64,000 nt of DNA from an uncultured Acidobacteriia bacterium (GCA_903881085.1 CAIRSA010000577.1:52594-116593); one strand, 5' to 3'; shown: positions 43,966 through 55,827, counted from the first letter of the stretch. Numbers and translations are program-made. Notes: generated by a model not told the origin, from the letters alone.

Positions 43966-45243
43966 CTACTTCCCTGCCGGCTCCGTCTGCATGATGATGC
44001 GCAGCCCTTTAGCGATCTGAAGCCTGCTACCTCTAACGTAAACCATTGCGGGGTGTAATTGCTTGCCATCTTTACCTAAAAGGATGCGGAACTCTGTGTT
44101 AAGATATCGGCTCGCCCGCACCCCAGGCGGCGAGCGGTCCACGATACTCCCCAAATCCATCAATCGCGCATTGAACGGACCGTGCCTTCCTTCGAATTCT
44201 ATGCGCGTGAATTCGAAGCTAAATAAATAGTCGTTCCCGTTGCGAGTCAGCAAGGTGATGCGCCCCTTAAACTTCGCCCCCTTCGGAATCACCTGAGTCT
44301 TGCCTTTCTTTACGCCCACCGATGCCGTAGCGGTGACAGCGTCGCCCACGGCTGCCTTATCGCTCATGATTTCATTATCGAGCACCATCATGATCATCAC
44401 GCCCGCCGGCACCGAGATCGGCTCCAAGGGCTTGGCGGGATCGATGGATGGCAGCGCGTCCAAGCCTGCATCCTCAAACGAGATGGTGGATTCCGTGCCG
44501 TATTGCCGGCAGTTGGTGAACGAAGTGTGGTTTCTGCTCTCATTGCCTTTGGCATCGGTCAACGTCATGATTGACCCCTTCGGCAAAAGAAAATCCATAC
44601 TGCCAATGTTCACCACTCCGTAGTCCATGCGGTCGCTCGCCTGCTTCAACGGCACATTCGCGGGAATCTCGTCGGCGATCACTTCCAGCCGCATCAGGTC
44701 AAATGTCTTCGGGTCCGCCCACAGCGAACCGTGATAACCGGCGAAACCCTGCTCGTCGCCGATGCGCAGCATGTAGCGGCTGGTTTTTTCCGGCACGCGG
44801 AAATCCCACTTGACGGCCGGACGCCCGTCCAGCGTCGAGTCTCCCACATAAGTAAACTTCGCGATCGAGCTCATGAAGATGGACCTCGCATGATTGGCGA
44901 AGTTGCCATTGCCGATGGCGCCACCCTTCACCATTTCGCCAATGTCGCCTTCCTCGAAAGTCTCCGCCCCAGGCCAACCGAACAGCTCCTTGCCTTTTAC
45001 CAGCGCCACTTCCAGTCGCACGGTGTCCACCGTCTGGAAGCGATTCGATGGCGGCTGGCGCCTGGAGCGCTCGATGGTCTCGCGGCAGGTATAGTTCGGG
45101 AGCCGGTTCAGATTCTGAATCGCCCGCGCACGAATCCGGCCCAATTGAACGGTTTCCGGTCTAGCAGTGGAGACCGGCGTTTGCGCACGTCCGCTCGCAA
45201 GAAACAGCGGAAGCGCAATGAGCCAGCGAAGCATAAGCACCAT
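43966..45243 (-). CDS. secreted protein of unknown function
   Basis: A 425-residue protein with a signal peptide (about 4-20, LRWLIALPLFLASGRAQ). Two ATGs, three codons apart, could start it. Residues 45-250 contain NYTCRETIERSRR and LRIGDEQGFAGYHGSLWADP, a pattern I associate with conserved acidobacterial secreted proteins of unnamed family. Residues from about 270 form a second domain with VGDAVTATASVGVKKGKTQV and IPKGAKFKGRI, similar to the domain of the protein at 52.3 kb. No catalytic motif is apparent. Confidence 0.7.
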   Translation of the reverse strand: MVLMLRWLIALPLFLASGRAQTPVSTARPETVQLGRIRARAIQNLNRLPNYTCRETIERSRRQPPSNRFQTVDTVRLEVALVKGKELFGWPGAETFEEGDIGEMVKGGAIGNGNFANHARSIFMSSIAKFTYVGDSTLDGRPAVKWDFRVPEKTSRYMLRIGDEQGFAGYHGSLWADPKTFDLMRLEVIADEIPANVPLKQASDRMDYGVVNIGSMDFLLPKGSIMTLTDAKGNESRNHTSFTNCRQYGTESTISFEDAGLDALPSIDPAKPLEPISVPAGVMIMMVLDNEIMSDKAAVGDAVTATASVGVKKGKTQVIPKGAKFKGRITLLTRNGNDYLFSFEFTRIEFEGRHGPFNARLMDLGSIVDRSPPGVRASRYLNTEFRILLGKDGKQLHPAMVYVRGSRLQIAKGLRIIMQTEPAGK

Positions 45244-45281
45244 TATAACTGGGGCGACTTTGCTGGTACCATTTGATAAGA

Positions 45282-45506
45282 ATGAAAGTTACTGTCTTCA
45301 ACAACGGTCCACTTCGCGTGGAAGGCGACATCACAATTGTCGATGCTAATGGAAAAGAGTACGGTTTGGGTGGAAGGACGGCAGTCGGCCTGTGCCGCTG
45401 CGGACTTTCCGACAACAAGCCGTTCTGCGACGGCACGCACGCACGCCAGGGCTGGCAGTCCATGTGCGAGGCGAAGGATCTCCCCGCGCCTAAGCCAAAA
45501 GTGTAA
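45282..45506 (+). CDS. CDGSH iron-sulfur domain protein (mitoNEET-like)
   Basis: A 74-residue protein with the 3Cys-1His cluster motif CRCGLSDNKPFCDGTH (C38, C40, C49, H53), which binds a labile 2Fe-2S cluster. I use the ATG at 45282 and not a TTG nine bases upstream. Bacterial members are soluble, and their roles in iron or redox handling are mostly inferred. It is a single gene between two divergent or convergent units, followed by a family C repeat. Confidence 0.93.
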   Translation: MKVTVFNNGPLRVEGDITIVDANGKEYGLGGRTAVGLCRCGLSDNKPFCDGTHARQGWQSMCEAKDLPAPKPKV

Positions 45507-45512
45507 AAAACG

Positions 45513-45571
45513 TAGGGCAGATTGGCAATCTGCGGGCGAGTGCCACTCGCCCTTCCGGCTAATCTGCCCTT
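45513..45571. repeat. double-hairpin intergenic repeat, family C (copy 2)
   Basis: GGCAGATTGGCAATCTGC, then GGGCGAGTGCCACTCGCCC, then a third partial arm ending GGCTAATCTGCCC. It lies between two convergent genes, the usual place for a bidirectional terminator. Confidence 0.8.
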
Positions 45572-45572
45572 T

Positions 45573-46100
45573 CTAACTCTGTTCTAAAATGCAAACGTCC
45601 GGCAGGTTCCGGTAATCGTCGGCATAGTCCAAACCATACCCCACCACAAACTCATCCGGAATCTGAAATCCCACATAGGCAACTTCAACTGGCCGCAAAC
45701 GGCGCTCCGGCTTATCGAGCAGTGCCGCAATACGGATCGAACGCGGCCGGCGTTGCTGCAGCAGTTGTGTCAGGTATGTCAGCGTCACGCCGCTGTCGAC
45801 AATGTCTTCCACAATCACCACATCGGCGCCTTCAATCACCGTATCCAGATCTTTCACGACCTTCACTTCGCCAGAACTGGTCTTGCCGCGTCCGTAACTC
45901 GAAATGGCCATAAACTCAATCCGCGTGGAGCGCTTGATGGCGCGCGAAAGGTCCGCCAGAAAAACGTAAGCGCCTTTCAGAATGCCGATGAGATAGATTG
46001 GCCCTTCCGGATAATCCTTATCAATCTGCGCGCCCAGTTCGACGATGCGCGCCTGTATCTGCTCTGAAGAGATGAGTACCCGTAGGTTATTTTGGGACAT
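45573..46100 (-). CDS. hpt: hypoxanthine phosphoribosyltransferase
   Basis: A 175-residue type I PRTase. The PRPP-binding loop VEDIVDSGVTLT is at 97-108, LKGAYVFLADLSR and the flexible-loop SSYGRGK are in place, and the C-terminal PDEFVVGYGLDYADDYRNLP is typical of Hpt. It salvages hypoxanthine (and guanine) to IMP and GMP in the cytoplasm. In many bacteria it lies next to tilS and ftsH, but not here. Confidence 0.96.
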   Translation of the reverse strand: MSQNNLRVLISSEQIQARIVELGAQIDKDYPEGPIYLIGILKGAYVFLADLSRAIKRSTRIEFMAISSYGRGKTSSGEVKVVKDLDTVIEGADVVIVEDIVDSGVTLTYLTQLLQQRRPRSIRIAALLDKPERRLRPVEVAYVGFQIPDEFVVGYGLDYADDYRNLPDVCILEQS

Positions 46101-46118
46101 ATGAATAGCGATCCTGGC

Positions 46119-46943
46119 CTAGTCCGCGGTCTTTAACGGCAGACTGGGCGGACCGATGTGAATGTGCGCCGCCGTTGCCTTGCCCGGAATAAAGCGGCGG
46201 AATGCGAAATAAGGAATTTTCTCATGCTCCAGGTAATGGCGCAACCACACGCCCTCCTGTTGATCCGGATTCAGTGCCACATCAACACGCCCGCGATGGT
46301 CAAAGCCCATCGACCGGTGCACTTCCGTTTCGCCCCTGGCGCTTACGGGCAGCGGCTTATCGAACTGTTTTTCGTAGGCGATTACGATGGCCTTGAAGTC
46401 TTCCGGCTTGAAGACGCCGTTGCCGTCGTAGCGTTCCGCGGCCTTGGCCGGGCGCTCTGGAACTGCCAACTCCGCGGCAGCGGGGGCGGATTCCTGCTCC
46501 GCGCGCGCCATCTCCATCAGTTCCGAAAACAACCGCGAGCGCTGCTCGGCCAACCGGAGGGTAGCTTCGGCCTGCGACAGATCATCTTCCGCGGGTCGCA
46601 CCGCAGAACGAGCCAGCACGCCTTCATCAACCAGCTTGATCTGCGCTTCGACTTTCTTCTTCAGCCGCACACATTGGCGCCGGGCAGCAGCCGTCATTTC
46701 CGCCGCATGTTCGTCGCTCAGTTCTTCGATACTGATGGAACCGAAAAGCGTTTTCTTTAGAATGGCGTTGTCGGTGGCCGCTTCCACAGCCTCTTGCGCA
46801 TCGGCCAATCGCGCACGCGGCAATGCGCCGGAGTCGACCATGGCTTGAATGCGGGCGAAATTCTGCTGGGCACGCGTCATCTCGTCATCGGCGAAAAGAT
46901 TGAGCCCGGCCACCAGGAATGCAGCCGCAAGGAAAGTGCGCAT
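46119..46943 (-). CDS. exported protein with helical region and peptidase M15-like C-terminal domain
   Basis: A 274-residue protein with a signal peptide (about 1-18). Residues 20-160 are Ala/Glu/Arg-rich helices and probably coiled coil. The last 90 residues include RGETEVHRSMGFDHRGRVDV, LRHYLEHEKIPYFAF and AAHIHIG. The H-x6-D and later H-x-H arrangement resembles the zinc site of D,D-carboxypeptidases of family M15, so a murein-related role is possible (inference). It starts six bases after the exonuclease gene and ends 18 bases before hpt begins. Confidence 0.6.
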   Translation of the reverse strand: MRTFLAAAFLVAGLNLFADDEMTRAQQNFARIQAMVDSGALPRARLADAQEAVEAATDNAILKKTLFGSISIEELSDEHAAEMTAAARRQCVRLKKKVEAQIKLVDEGVLARSAVRPAEDDLSQAEATLRLAEQRSRLFSELMEMARAEQESAPAAAELAVPERPAKAAERYDGNGVFKPEDFKAIVIAYEKQFDKPLPVSARGETEVHRSMGFDHRGRVDVALNPDQQEGVWLRHYLEHEKIPYFAFRRFIPGKATAAHIHIGPPSLPLKTAD

Positions 46944-46949
46944 TAACTT

Positions 46950-47564
46950 CTATTGTAATACGGCCCCAAGAGCCGCCACCGCGTCACGATAAACCACCAA
47001 CGTCCGCCGGCTGTCTCCCAACGCTCGATGATTGTCGTCCATCGCCAAATTCCGAGCCTTTGATAAAGCCACCAGCTTGTAGCTATTCAGCCCCGGCCAG
47101 GCCCGCCGCGACATCTCCAGCGCGCAGATCGATCGGTTGTTAACCCCACCCGAGGCGCGGTTCAAAAACGCCATATCGAATTCGGCATTGAAGGCCACCA
47201 AAGGCAGGTCTTCGATGAACGCGGTAAACTCCGCCATCGCCTTCTCCAGCGCCACCCCGTCGCGATCCACCATTTGCTGCGTAATACCAGTGAGCTCGCG
47301 AATCTTCTTGGGGATTTTCTTGCGCGGCTTCACCAGCATTTGAAAATGCTCTTCGGTCCCTGCAGCCGCGTCCACCCGCACCGCGCCTATCTCAATAATC
47401 TCGTGCTTTGAAGCATGCAGCCCGGTGGTCTCCAGATCGAAAACGACGAAGCTCTGCGGCAGCAGAACCGGGCTGGCCTTCGGCTTACTTCGTCGCAGCA
47501 AAATCCAAATTGCCGCCGCGCAAACAACGAATAAGGTAATGAAACCCGTCATCATGATCTCCAT
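46950..47564 (-). CDS. membrane-anchored DnaQ-like 3'-5' exonuclease
   Basis: A 204-residue protein. The N-terminal 25 residues form one membrane helix (GFITLFVVCAAAIWILLRR). The rest is a DEDDh exonuclease: ExoI motif VFDLETTGL (D43, E45), ExoII VAFNAEFDMAFLNR, ExoIII HRALGDSRRT (His and Asp). This is the fold of the DNA polymerase III epsilon subunit and its stand-alone relatives. A membrane anchor on such a nuclease is uncommon. Confidence 0.87.
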   Translation of the reverse strand: MEIMMTGFITLFVVCAAAIWILLRRSKPKASPVLLPQSFVVFDLETTGLHASKHEIIEIGAVRVDAAAGTEEHFQMLVKPRKKIPKKIRELTGITQQMVDRDGVALEKAMAEFTAFIEDLPLVAFNAEFDMAFLNRASGGVNNRSICALEMSRRAWPGLNSYKLVALSKARNLAMDDNHRALGDSRRTLVVYRDAVAALGAVLQ

Positions 47565-47588
47565 CTATGATACTTTCATAGGATCGCC

Positions 47589-50714
<3,126 letters not shown>

Positions 50715-50719
50715 ACGCC

Positions 50720-52156
50720 ATGAACTACGAATACCTAATGCGATTGGCCCTCACACGCCGCCAGCTTTTCGGCCGCACTGCCACCGGCATCGGCGCCATG
50801 GCGCTAGGCTCGCTTCTTGATGCCGCACCGCGCGCGGGCGGCCTCGATGGCTTCCCCAATTTCGCGCCGAAAGCAAAGCGCGTCATCTATCTGCACCAAT
50901 CGGGCGGCCCGTCGCAACTCGATCTGTTCGACTACAAGCCGCAGCTCAAGAAGTTCCAGGCCACAGAACTGCCCGATTCCGTCCGCCGTGGCCAGCGCAT
51001 CACCGGTATGACCAGCGGCCAGAGTTCCCTGCCCGTGGCTAGTTCGCTGTTCAAGTTCAAACAGTATGGCAAGTCCGGCACGTGGGCCAGCGAACTCATC
51101 CCGCACACGGCTAAGATCGTGGACGACCTGACCATCGTGAAGACGATGAATACCGACGCCATCAATCACGACCCGGCCATCACATTCATCCAAAGCGGCA
51201 GCCAGATTCCCGGCCGGCCCAGCCTGGGCGCGTGGGTCAGCTACGGCCTGGGCAGCGAGAACGCCAACATGCCTGCGTTCGTGGTGCTGCTTTCGCAATC
51301 GAACACGCCGAACAACGACCAACCCTTGTTTTCGCGACTGTGGGGCAGCGGCTTTCTGCCGTCCACGCATCAGGGCGTGAAGTTCCGCTCCAGCGGCGAC
51401 CCTGTCCTTTATCTGTCCGACCCGGCGGGCATCGATCGATCCACACGCCGCACTATGCTCGACGCCATCTCCAAGCTCGATAAGATGCGCTCCGAAGCCT
51501 ACGGCGATCCGGAGATTGAGACCCGCATCTCGCAATATGAGATGGCGTATCGCATGCAGACCTCCGTGCCGGAGCTGATGGACCTTTCGAAGGAGCCCGA
51601 AAGCACCTTCCAGCTTTACGGGCCCGATGCACGTAAGCCCGGCACCTACGCCGCCAACTGCCTGCTCGCCCGGCGCATGGCCGAGCGCAACGTGCGCTTC
51701 ATCCAGCTCTATCACCGCGGCTGGGATCAGCATGCGGAACTGCCCTCGCACATCGCGATGCAATGCAAAGGCACTGACCAGGCCTCAGCCGCGCTGGTCA
51801 TCGACTTGAAGCAGCGCGGACTGCTCGACGATACGCTGATCGTGTGGGGCGGCGAGTTCGGACGCACCGTCTACTGCCAGGGCAAGCTCACCGAAACCAA
51901 CTACGGCCGCGATCACCATCCGCGCTGCTTCACCATGTGGTTCGCCGGCGGCGGCATGAAGCCCGGCACCGTGCTCGGCGAGACCGACGATTACAGCTAC
52001 AACATCGTCTCCGATCCGGTGCATGTGCACGACATGCAGGCGACCATTCTGCACTGCCTGGGCATCGATCATAAGCGGCTGACCTATAAATTCCAGGGCC
52101 GGCATTTCCGGCTGACCGATGTTCATGGCGAGCTGGTGAAGCAGATTCTGGCTTAA
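50720..52156 (+). CDS. DUF1501 family protein (sulfatase-like fold, Tat-exported)
   Basis: A 478-residue protein with a twin-arginine signal (LTRRQLFGRTATGIGAMALG, RR at 13-14). The body belongs to the alkaline phosphatase/sulfatase-like superfamily: HQSGGPSQLDLFD, then HRGWDQHAELPSHIAMQCKG and VWGGEFGRTVYCQG, with GRDHHPRCFTMWFAGGGMK supplying metal-site residues. It has no formylglycine C-x-P-x-R motif and is unlikely to be a classical sulfatase. It is co-transcribed with the cytochrome protein upstream. Confidence 0.92.
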   Translation: MNYEYLMRLALTRRQLFGRTATGIGAMALGSLLDAAPRAGGLDGFPNFAPKAKRVIYLHQSGGPSQLDLFDYKPQLKKFQATELPDSVRRGQRITGMTSGQSSLPVASSLFKFKQYGKSGTWASELIPHTAKIVDDLTIVKTMNTDAINHDPAITFIQSGSQIPGRPSLGAWVSYGLGSENANMPAFVVLLSQSNTPNNDQPLFSRLWGSGFLPSTHQGVKFRSSGDPVLYLSDPAGIDRSTRRTMLDAISKLDKMRSEAYGDPEIETRISQYEMAYRMQTSVPELMDLSKEPESTFQLYGPDARKPGTYAANCLLARRMAERNVRFIQLYHRGWDQHAELPSHIAMQCKGTDQASAALVIDLKQRGLLDDTLIVWGGEFGRTVYCQGKLTETNYGRDHHPRCFTMWFAGGGMKPGTVLGETDDYSYNIVSDPVHVHDMQATILHCLGIDHKRLTYKFQGRHFRLTDVHGELVKQILA

Positions 52157-52166
52157 CGGACAAAAC

Positions 52167-52213
52167 AAAAAAGGCCGAGTGCCACTCGGCCGCAGGTTAC
52201 CAACCTGCCCCAC
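52167..52213. terminator. family C hairpins after the DUF1501 gene, possible minus-strand terminator
   Basis: GGCCGAGTGCCACTCGGCC (52173-52191) is a perfect 9-base stem. An A-run lies on its left, so a minus-strand transcript would read stem, then U-run. GCAGGTTACCAACCTGC follows at 52192-52208. This is a third member of repeat family C with the two hairpins in inverted order. Confidence 0.65.
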
Positions 52214-52347
52214 ATCGGTGGCCGAAATCCACCACCCTGGTGAATTCCGGCCATCTGTTGCAACCAAAAGAGTTAACAGAATCAACAAATTACACTTCGG
52301 TGAAACACGTGCATAAGAATCTGCGTCGACTTAGACGAGGATTCCAT

Positions 52348-53334
52348 ATGAAAACGATCTCGAAACAACTCTTACGCGGCGCTTCGGTGGCACTTATCGC
52401 GTTTGCCGGCCTGGCGCTGGCCCAAGACCAACCTCCTGTGAACAACGGCGGCTGGCGCAAGTTCGGCGATCCGACCCCGGGCCGCCAGGTGAACAACGAC
52501 TCCCGCTCGAATGAGCCCGACGCTCCGCAGGCCTCGCCGCAGCGCGACTATTCCGTACCGCCGCAGCTAACGCTTCGCCCAGGCACCTTCATCACGGTGC
52601 GCACCAACGAGATGCTGTCTTCGGACCGCAACCGGGCCGGTGACAGCTTCACGGCCACGCTAGAACGTCCTCTGGTCGTGGATGGCGTGGTGGTCGCGAT
52701 GCGCGGCCAGACCATCGCCGGGCGCGTGGTTGACGCACAGAAGGCCGGCCGCGTGCAAGGCACTTCGAAGCTGAGCCTTGAGCTCACCGACCTCACTTTG
52801 GCCGATGGCCAGCAGGTTTCCGTTCGGTCGCAGATGTTGGCCCGCAATGGCGATACATCGGTCGGCCGTGACGTTGGAGCCGTCGCAGGCACCACGGCAA
52901 CTGGCGCCGCGGTAGGCGCCGCTGCTGACTGGGGACGTGGCGCAGCGATCGGCGCGGGAGCCGGTGCAGCGGTTGGCTTGGCCGGCGTACTGCTGACTCG
53001 CGGGCAGCCGACGGTGGTTTATCCGGAATCGGTGATGACGTTCCGCATTGAGGCTCCGGTGACCATTTCGACCGATCGCGCTCCGCAGGCGTTCCGGTTT
53101 GCAGGCGATGCGGATTATGGCCGTCAGCCGGCGTCGCGCCCACCGCCGAGCATGTATCAGCGCTCGGATGCCGGCGCACCGCCTCCGCCACCCGCTTACT
53201 ATGGCCCCGGCTATGATCCTTACTATTACGGATACAGCCCGTATTACTACGGCCCGTCGGTTGGAATCTATGTTGGCCCGCGGAACGGCGGTTACTATGG
53301 CCGAGGCTACTCTCGCGGTGGTTTCCGCCGTTAA
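52348..53334 (+). CDS. exported protein with glycine-zipper segment and Tyr/Pro-rich tail
   Basis: I take the ATG at 52348 (328 residues). The frame is open further up, but the signal peptide begins here (KTISKQLLRGASVALIAFAG...LALA). Residues 70-185 resemble the second domain of the 43966-45243 protein (TFITVRTNEMLSSDRNRAGD, VRSQM). A glycine-zipper stretch at about 195-230 (ATGAAVGAAADWGRGAAIGA) could insert in a membrane. The last 70 residues are Tyr/Gly/Pro-rich. Function is unknown, and a cell-surface or outer-membrane location is inferred. Confidence 0.68.
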   Translation: MKTISKQLLRGASVALIAFAGLALAQDQPPVNNGGWRKFGDPTPGRQVNNDSRSNEPDAPQASPQRDYSVPPQLTLRPGTFITVRTNEMLSSDRNRAGDSFTATLERPLVVDGVVVAMRGQTIAGRVVDAQKAGRVQGTSKLSLELTDLTLADGQQVSVRSQMLARNGDTSVGRDVGAVAGTTATGAAVGAAADWGRGAAIGAGAGAAVGLAGVLLTRGQPTVVYPESVMTFRIEAPVTISTDRAPQAFRFAGDADYGRQPASRPPPSMYQRSDAGAPPPPPAYYGPGYDPYYYGYSPYYYGPSVGIYVGPRNGGYYGRGYSRGGFRR

Positions 53335-53866
53335 CTTGCGTGAAGCTGGTCAGGCAGTTGCCTGCCCCGCTTGGGTTCCCTGCCCTCCCCTTCAGGTTGC
53401 GAACCTTTCTTTTCAATCAGTTAGCGAAGACGAACCCAAGAATCAAGAACTAACCCGGGAACCCAAGAAACCGGTTTTTTCCACAGGCCAGATGATTGAC
53501 CTGGAATGAGTTGTTCGCGCTTGGGTTGCTCTTGGGTAGGCCAAGGATTTCGCCGTGGATTGTTGCGTTATTAAGCATGTTGTTTTTCATCATTTTCCTC
53601 TTTCGCGAGCAAAGTCGCGCCTGTGGCGATTTCACGTTCGCCTGAACAATTTTTAGCACGAGCGATTTGCGGAGAGCTGGAAGTTTTCGCTAAGCGATTG
53701 AGACCAATAGAGAAATAAAGATCTTTTACACGTGATTTGTGATTGCGTCCCAGTGAAGCGTTTGGCGGCTGGATTTCCGAAGAGTTTCCTGATTGCCTTT
53801 CGGCGTTGCTGGGAATGTTTCCGGCCCGGGCACGAGTTGTTCAATTACTGTTTCGAAGGCCAGTTC
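53335..53866. other. gene-poor left flank of the accessory zone
   Basis: No solid gene is seen. A 47-codon minus-strand frame starting with MMKNNMLNNA at about 53593, after a GAGGAAA ribosome site, is the only small ORF with translation signals, and I do not call it. Base composition becomes more AT-rich from about 53550, as is common at island edges. Confidence 0.55.
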
Positions 53867-53909
53867 CCCAAGCTGGACGTCGCCGGTTCGAACCCGGTCT
53901 CCCGCTCCA
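53867..53909 (+). repeat. att-like repeat 1: 3' half of a tRNA-Gly gene
   Basis: A 43-base sequence starting CCCAAGCTGGACGTCGCC and ending GGTCTCCCGCTCCA. It contains the 3' anticodon stem, variable loop, T-arm (GCCGGTTCGAACCCGGT), acceptor strand CTCCCGC, discriminator T and CCA. No D-arm or 5' acceptor strand (expected GCGGGAG) lies upstream. Identical to 58838-58880 and partly to 61198 and 62051. The recombinase gene starts 55 bases to the right. Confidence 0.88.
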
Positions 53910-53963
53910 ACATTTCAACAACTTAGGAAAACCCACCGATTCCTCGTTATTCCGTTTACTCCA

Positions 53964-54647
53964 TTAAGGCCGACTTGCTGCGGCCTGGGCCTCGGGTTGT
54001 AGTTTTCGAAACACTGCGGCTTCGAGCTTTTTGATCGCTGCTCGCTTCTGCTCCAAGTCGGAAGTTGTGTAGACCTCCAGGCTGACGCCGATTCCGTGGC
54101 CCCTCTGGTCGGAGGCAACTTTCGGATCGACACCCGCCTTCTTTGACAGGCTGGCGTTGGTTTTTCTGAGCACCTGGAAAGTCGCCCACGAAAGTCCTAG
54201 CGGCTCCAACTTCGGAGACATGCTCCGCCTCCAGAGATTGTCTAAGGAGAGGGGAGTAACGATCTTCTCGGATGGAAAGATGAAGCCTTCCCCGCCCGGG
54301 TCTAACGCCAGAGGAAACCACTCGTCCAACAGTTTGAGTGTTCCATCTGAAATCGCGCCCTCGCGAGTCTTGCCGTTCTTTGGTGTGTTGAGCATCCGTT
54401 TGTAGACACGCTCCTCGATTCGAATCATGGCACCAGCGACGGACTTCCACCGCAAGGCCAGAATCTCGCCTGGGCGCATGCCCTCGAAGATCGCAAGTCG
54501 TGCGATCAGCTTCTCCCGGAGATCGAAGGCCTCCAGGTATTTCTCTACCTCCTCTTCCGTCAGTGGCCGCATCGCTCGGCCCGGCTGACATCGTCTTGGA
54601 ATCCTCAACTCCGCTGCCGGATTGTTGAGCATGAGCCCATCGGACAT
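53964..54647 (-). CDS. tyrosine recombinase/integrase, catalytic domain only
   Basis: A 227-residue protein from the ATG at 54647. The arm and core-binding domains are missing: the frame is open upstream (ERDLVRFKKA) but runs into the end of the RhuM gene, so this is an N-terminally truncated integrase. The first catalytic Arg is in IFEGMRPGEILALRW. FQVLRKTNASL has the second Arg but no HxxR His, QRGHGIG has the following His, and the Tyr is in SLEVYTTSDLEQK. Activity is doubtful without the missing N-terminus. It is transcribed towards the att-like repeat at 53867, the usual arrangement for tRNA-targeting elements. Confidence 0.85.
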   Translation of the reverse strand: MSDGLMLNNPAAELRIPRRCQPGRAMRPLTEEEVEKYLEAFDLREKLIARLAIFEGMRPGEILALRWKSVAGAMIRIEERVYKRMLNTPKNGKTREGAISDGTLKLLDEWFPLALDPGGEGFIFPSEKIVTPLSLDNLWRRSMSPKLEPLGLSWATFQVLRKTNASLSKKAGVDPKVASDQRGHGIGVSLEVYTTSDLEQKRAAIKKLEAAVFRKLQPEAQAAASRP

Positions 54648-54705
54648 GGCTTTCTTGAATCTAACGAGATCACGCTCGGCTGTACGATTGGGTCGAACTG
54701 GATCT

Positions 54706-55827
54706 TCACTCCGCCCCCTTTTTTCTACGCGGCTTCTTCGCCCCGGAACTCGACTTCCGAGTCTTTGCGTCGGTAGACTCCGGTGCGGTGCTCTTCGGTA
54801 TCCGGCTTGAAATCTTTTTCAACTCATCTACAGCAGCTACAAAGTCCCGATCCACTGCCGTGGGTTCGTTTGCAATCAACTCGCGATACTTCCGAAATTC
54901 CTCCCCTGCGCGATCAAGTGCCTGCTCGTGAGAGATCTGTCCTGCGTGGGTCAAAATTTCCCGTTCTGTAAGGCGTAGAAAATCATCCAGCTTCCCAACC
55001 CACTCCTGCATATGCATTGCACGGCGCGAGAGCGCTTGCAGTTCGGCGAAGTCCAAATAGGCTGAGACAATCAGATTCAGTGCTTTGAGTTCGTCCTCAT
55101 GCAAGTAGTTCTTGGCTACTGCGACGTCATCTTTTCGTGGGCGTGGGCCTCGCCAGGTCGAGAGTCCCATATTGGGCTTGCCTGCATCGGCGCGGCGGAA
55201 GATCACTTCTGCGGCGGTGTTGCCATGGGCGGCCCAGTGCATCTTGTTCTGAATGGTGGCGAAGAACTTCTGAGAGGCCTCTACTTTCGGATCGTAGTCG
55301 ATACTCGTCGCATAGATGTCGAGGACCTTTTGCCAGAAGGCGCGCTCAGATGAACGAATGTCGCGGATGCGCGCAAGAAGTTCGTCGAAGTAGTTGCCGC
55401 CACCTCGCTGCTTCAGCCGGTCGTCGTCAAGGGTGAATCCCTTGATGATGTATTCGCGGAGCCGTTGCGTGGCCCAGATGCGAAACTGAGTGCCACGATG
55501 GGACTTCACGCGATAGCCAACCGAAATGATCACGTCGAGGTTGTAGTGATCAATCTCTCGCGCAACCTCGCGGCCACCCTCGGATTGAACTAGTGCAAAA
55601 TTTGCAACAGTTGCCGTTGAAGAGAGTTCTCCTTCCTCGAAAATGTTCTGCACATGCTTCAGAATGCCAGATCTGTCTCTTTGGAACAGCTCTGCCATCT
55701 GCGCCAGTGTCAGCCAAACGGTCTCGTCCTGAAGCCTGACCTCGACTCGTGTGACACCGTCTTCGGTCTGGTAGAGAATGATCTCGGATTTTGGTTGATT
55801 CTCGTTCATGGTTAAATCGTTCGACAA
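54706..55827 (-). CDS. RhuM-family (virulence RhuM) protein
   Basis: A 373-residue protein. The N-terminal region has WLTLAQMAELFQRDRSGILK and HIxNIFxEGEL-type KHVQNIFEEGELS, followed by DVIISVGYRVKSHRGTQFRI and WATQRLREYIIKGFTLDDDR, all hallmarks of the RhuM family. The C-terminus is Lys/Arg-rich. The family is common on islands. It was named from a Salmonella pathogenicity-island gene, and its biochemical role is not established (a DNA-binding or Fic/DOC-associated role has been suggested). It lies 58 bases upstream of the integrase and is probably cargo of the same element. Confidence 0.88.
   Translation of the reverse strand: MSNDLTMNENQPKSEIILYQTEDGVTRVEVRLQDETVWLTLAQMAELFQRDRSGILKHVQNIFEEGELSSTATVANFALVQSEGGREVAREIDHYNLDVIISVGYRVKSHRGTQFRIWATQRLREYIIKGFTLDDDRLKQRGGGNYFDELLARIRDIRSSERAFWQKVLDIYATSIDYDPKVEASQKFFATIQNKMHWAAHGNTAAEVIFRRADAGKPNMGLSTWRGPRPRKDDVAVAKNYLHEDELKALNLIVSAYLDFAELQALSRRAMHMQEWVGKLDDFLRLTEREILTHAGQISHEQALDRAGEEFRKYRELIANEPTAVDRDFVAAVDELKKISSRIPKSTAPESTDAKTRKSSSGAKKPRRKKGAE

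Noticed and set aside
53450..53659. Small protein gene on the minus strand
   Set aside because: A 47-codon frame has a plausible ribosome site, but the composition is that of non-coding flank and no family is recognisable.
53867..53909. Complete tRNA-Gly gene
   Set aside because: Only the 3' half is present; no D-arm or 5' acceptor strand GCGGGAG is found in the preceding 60 bases at this or the other copies.
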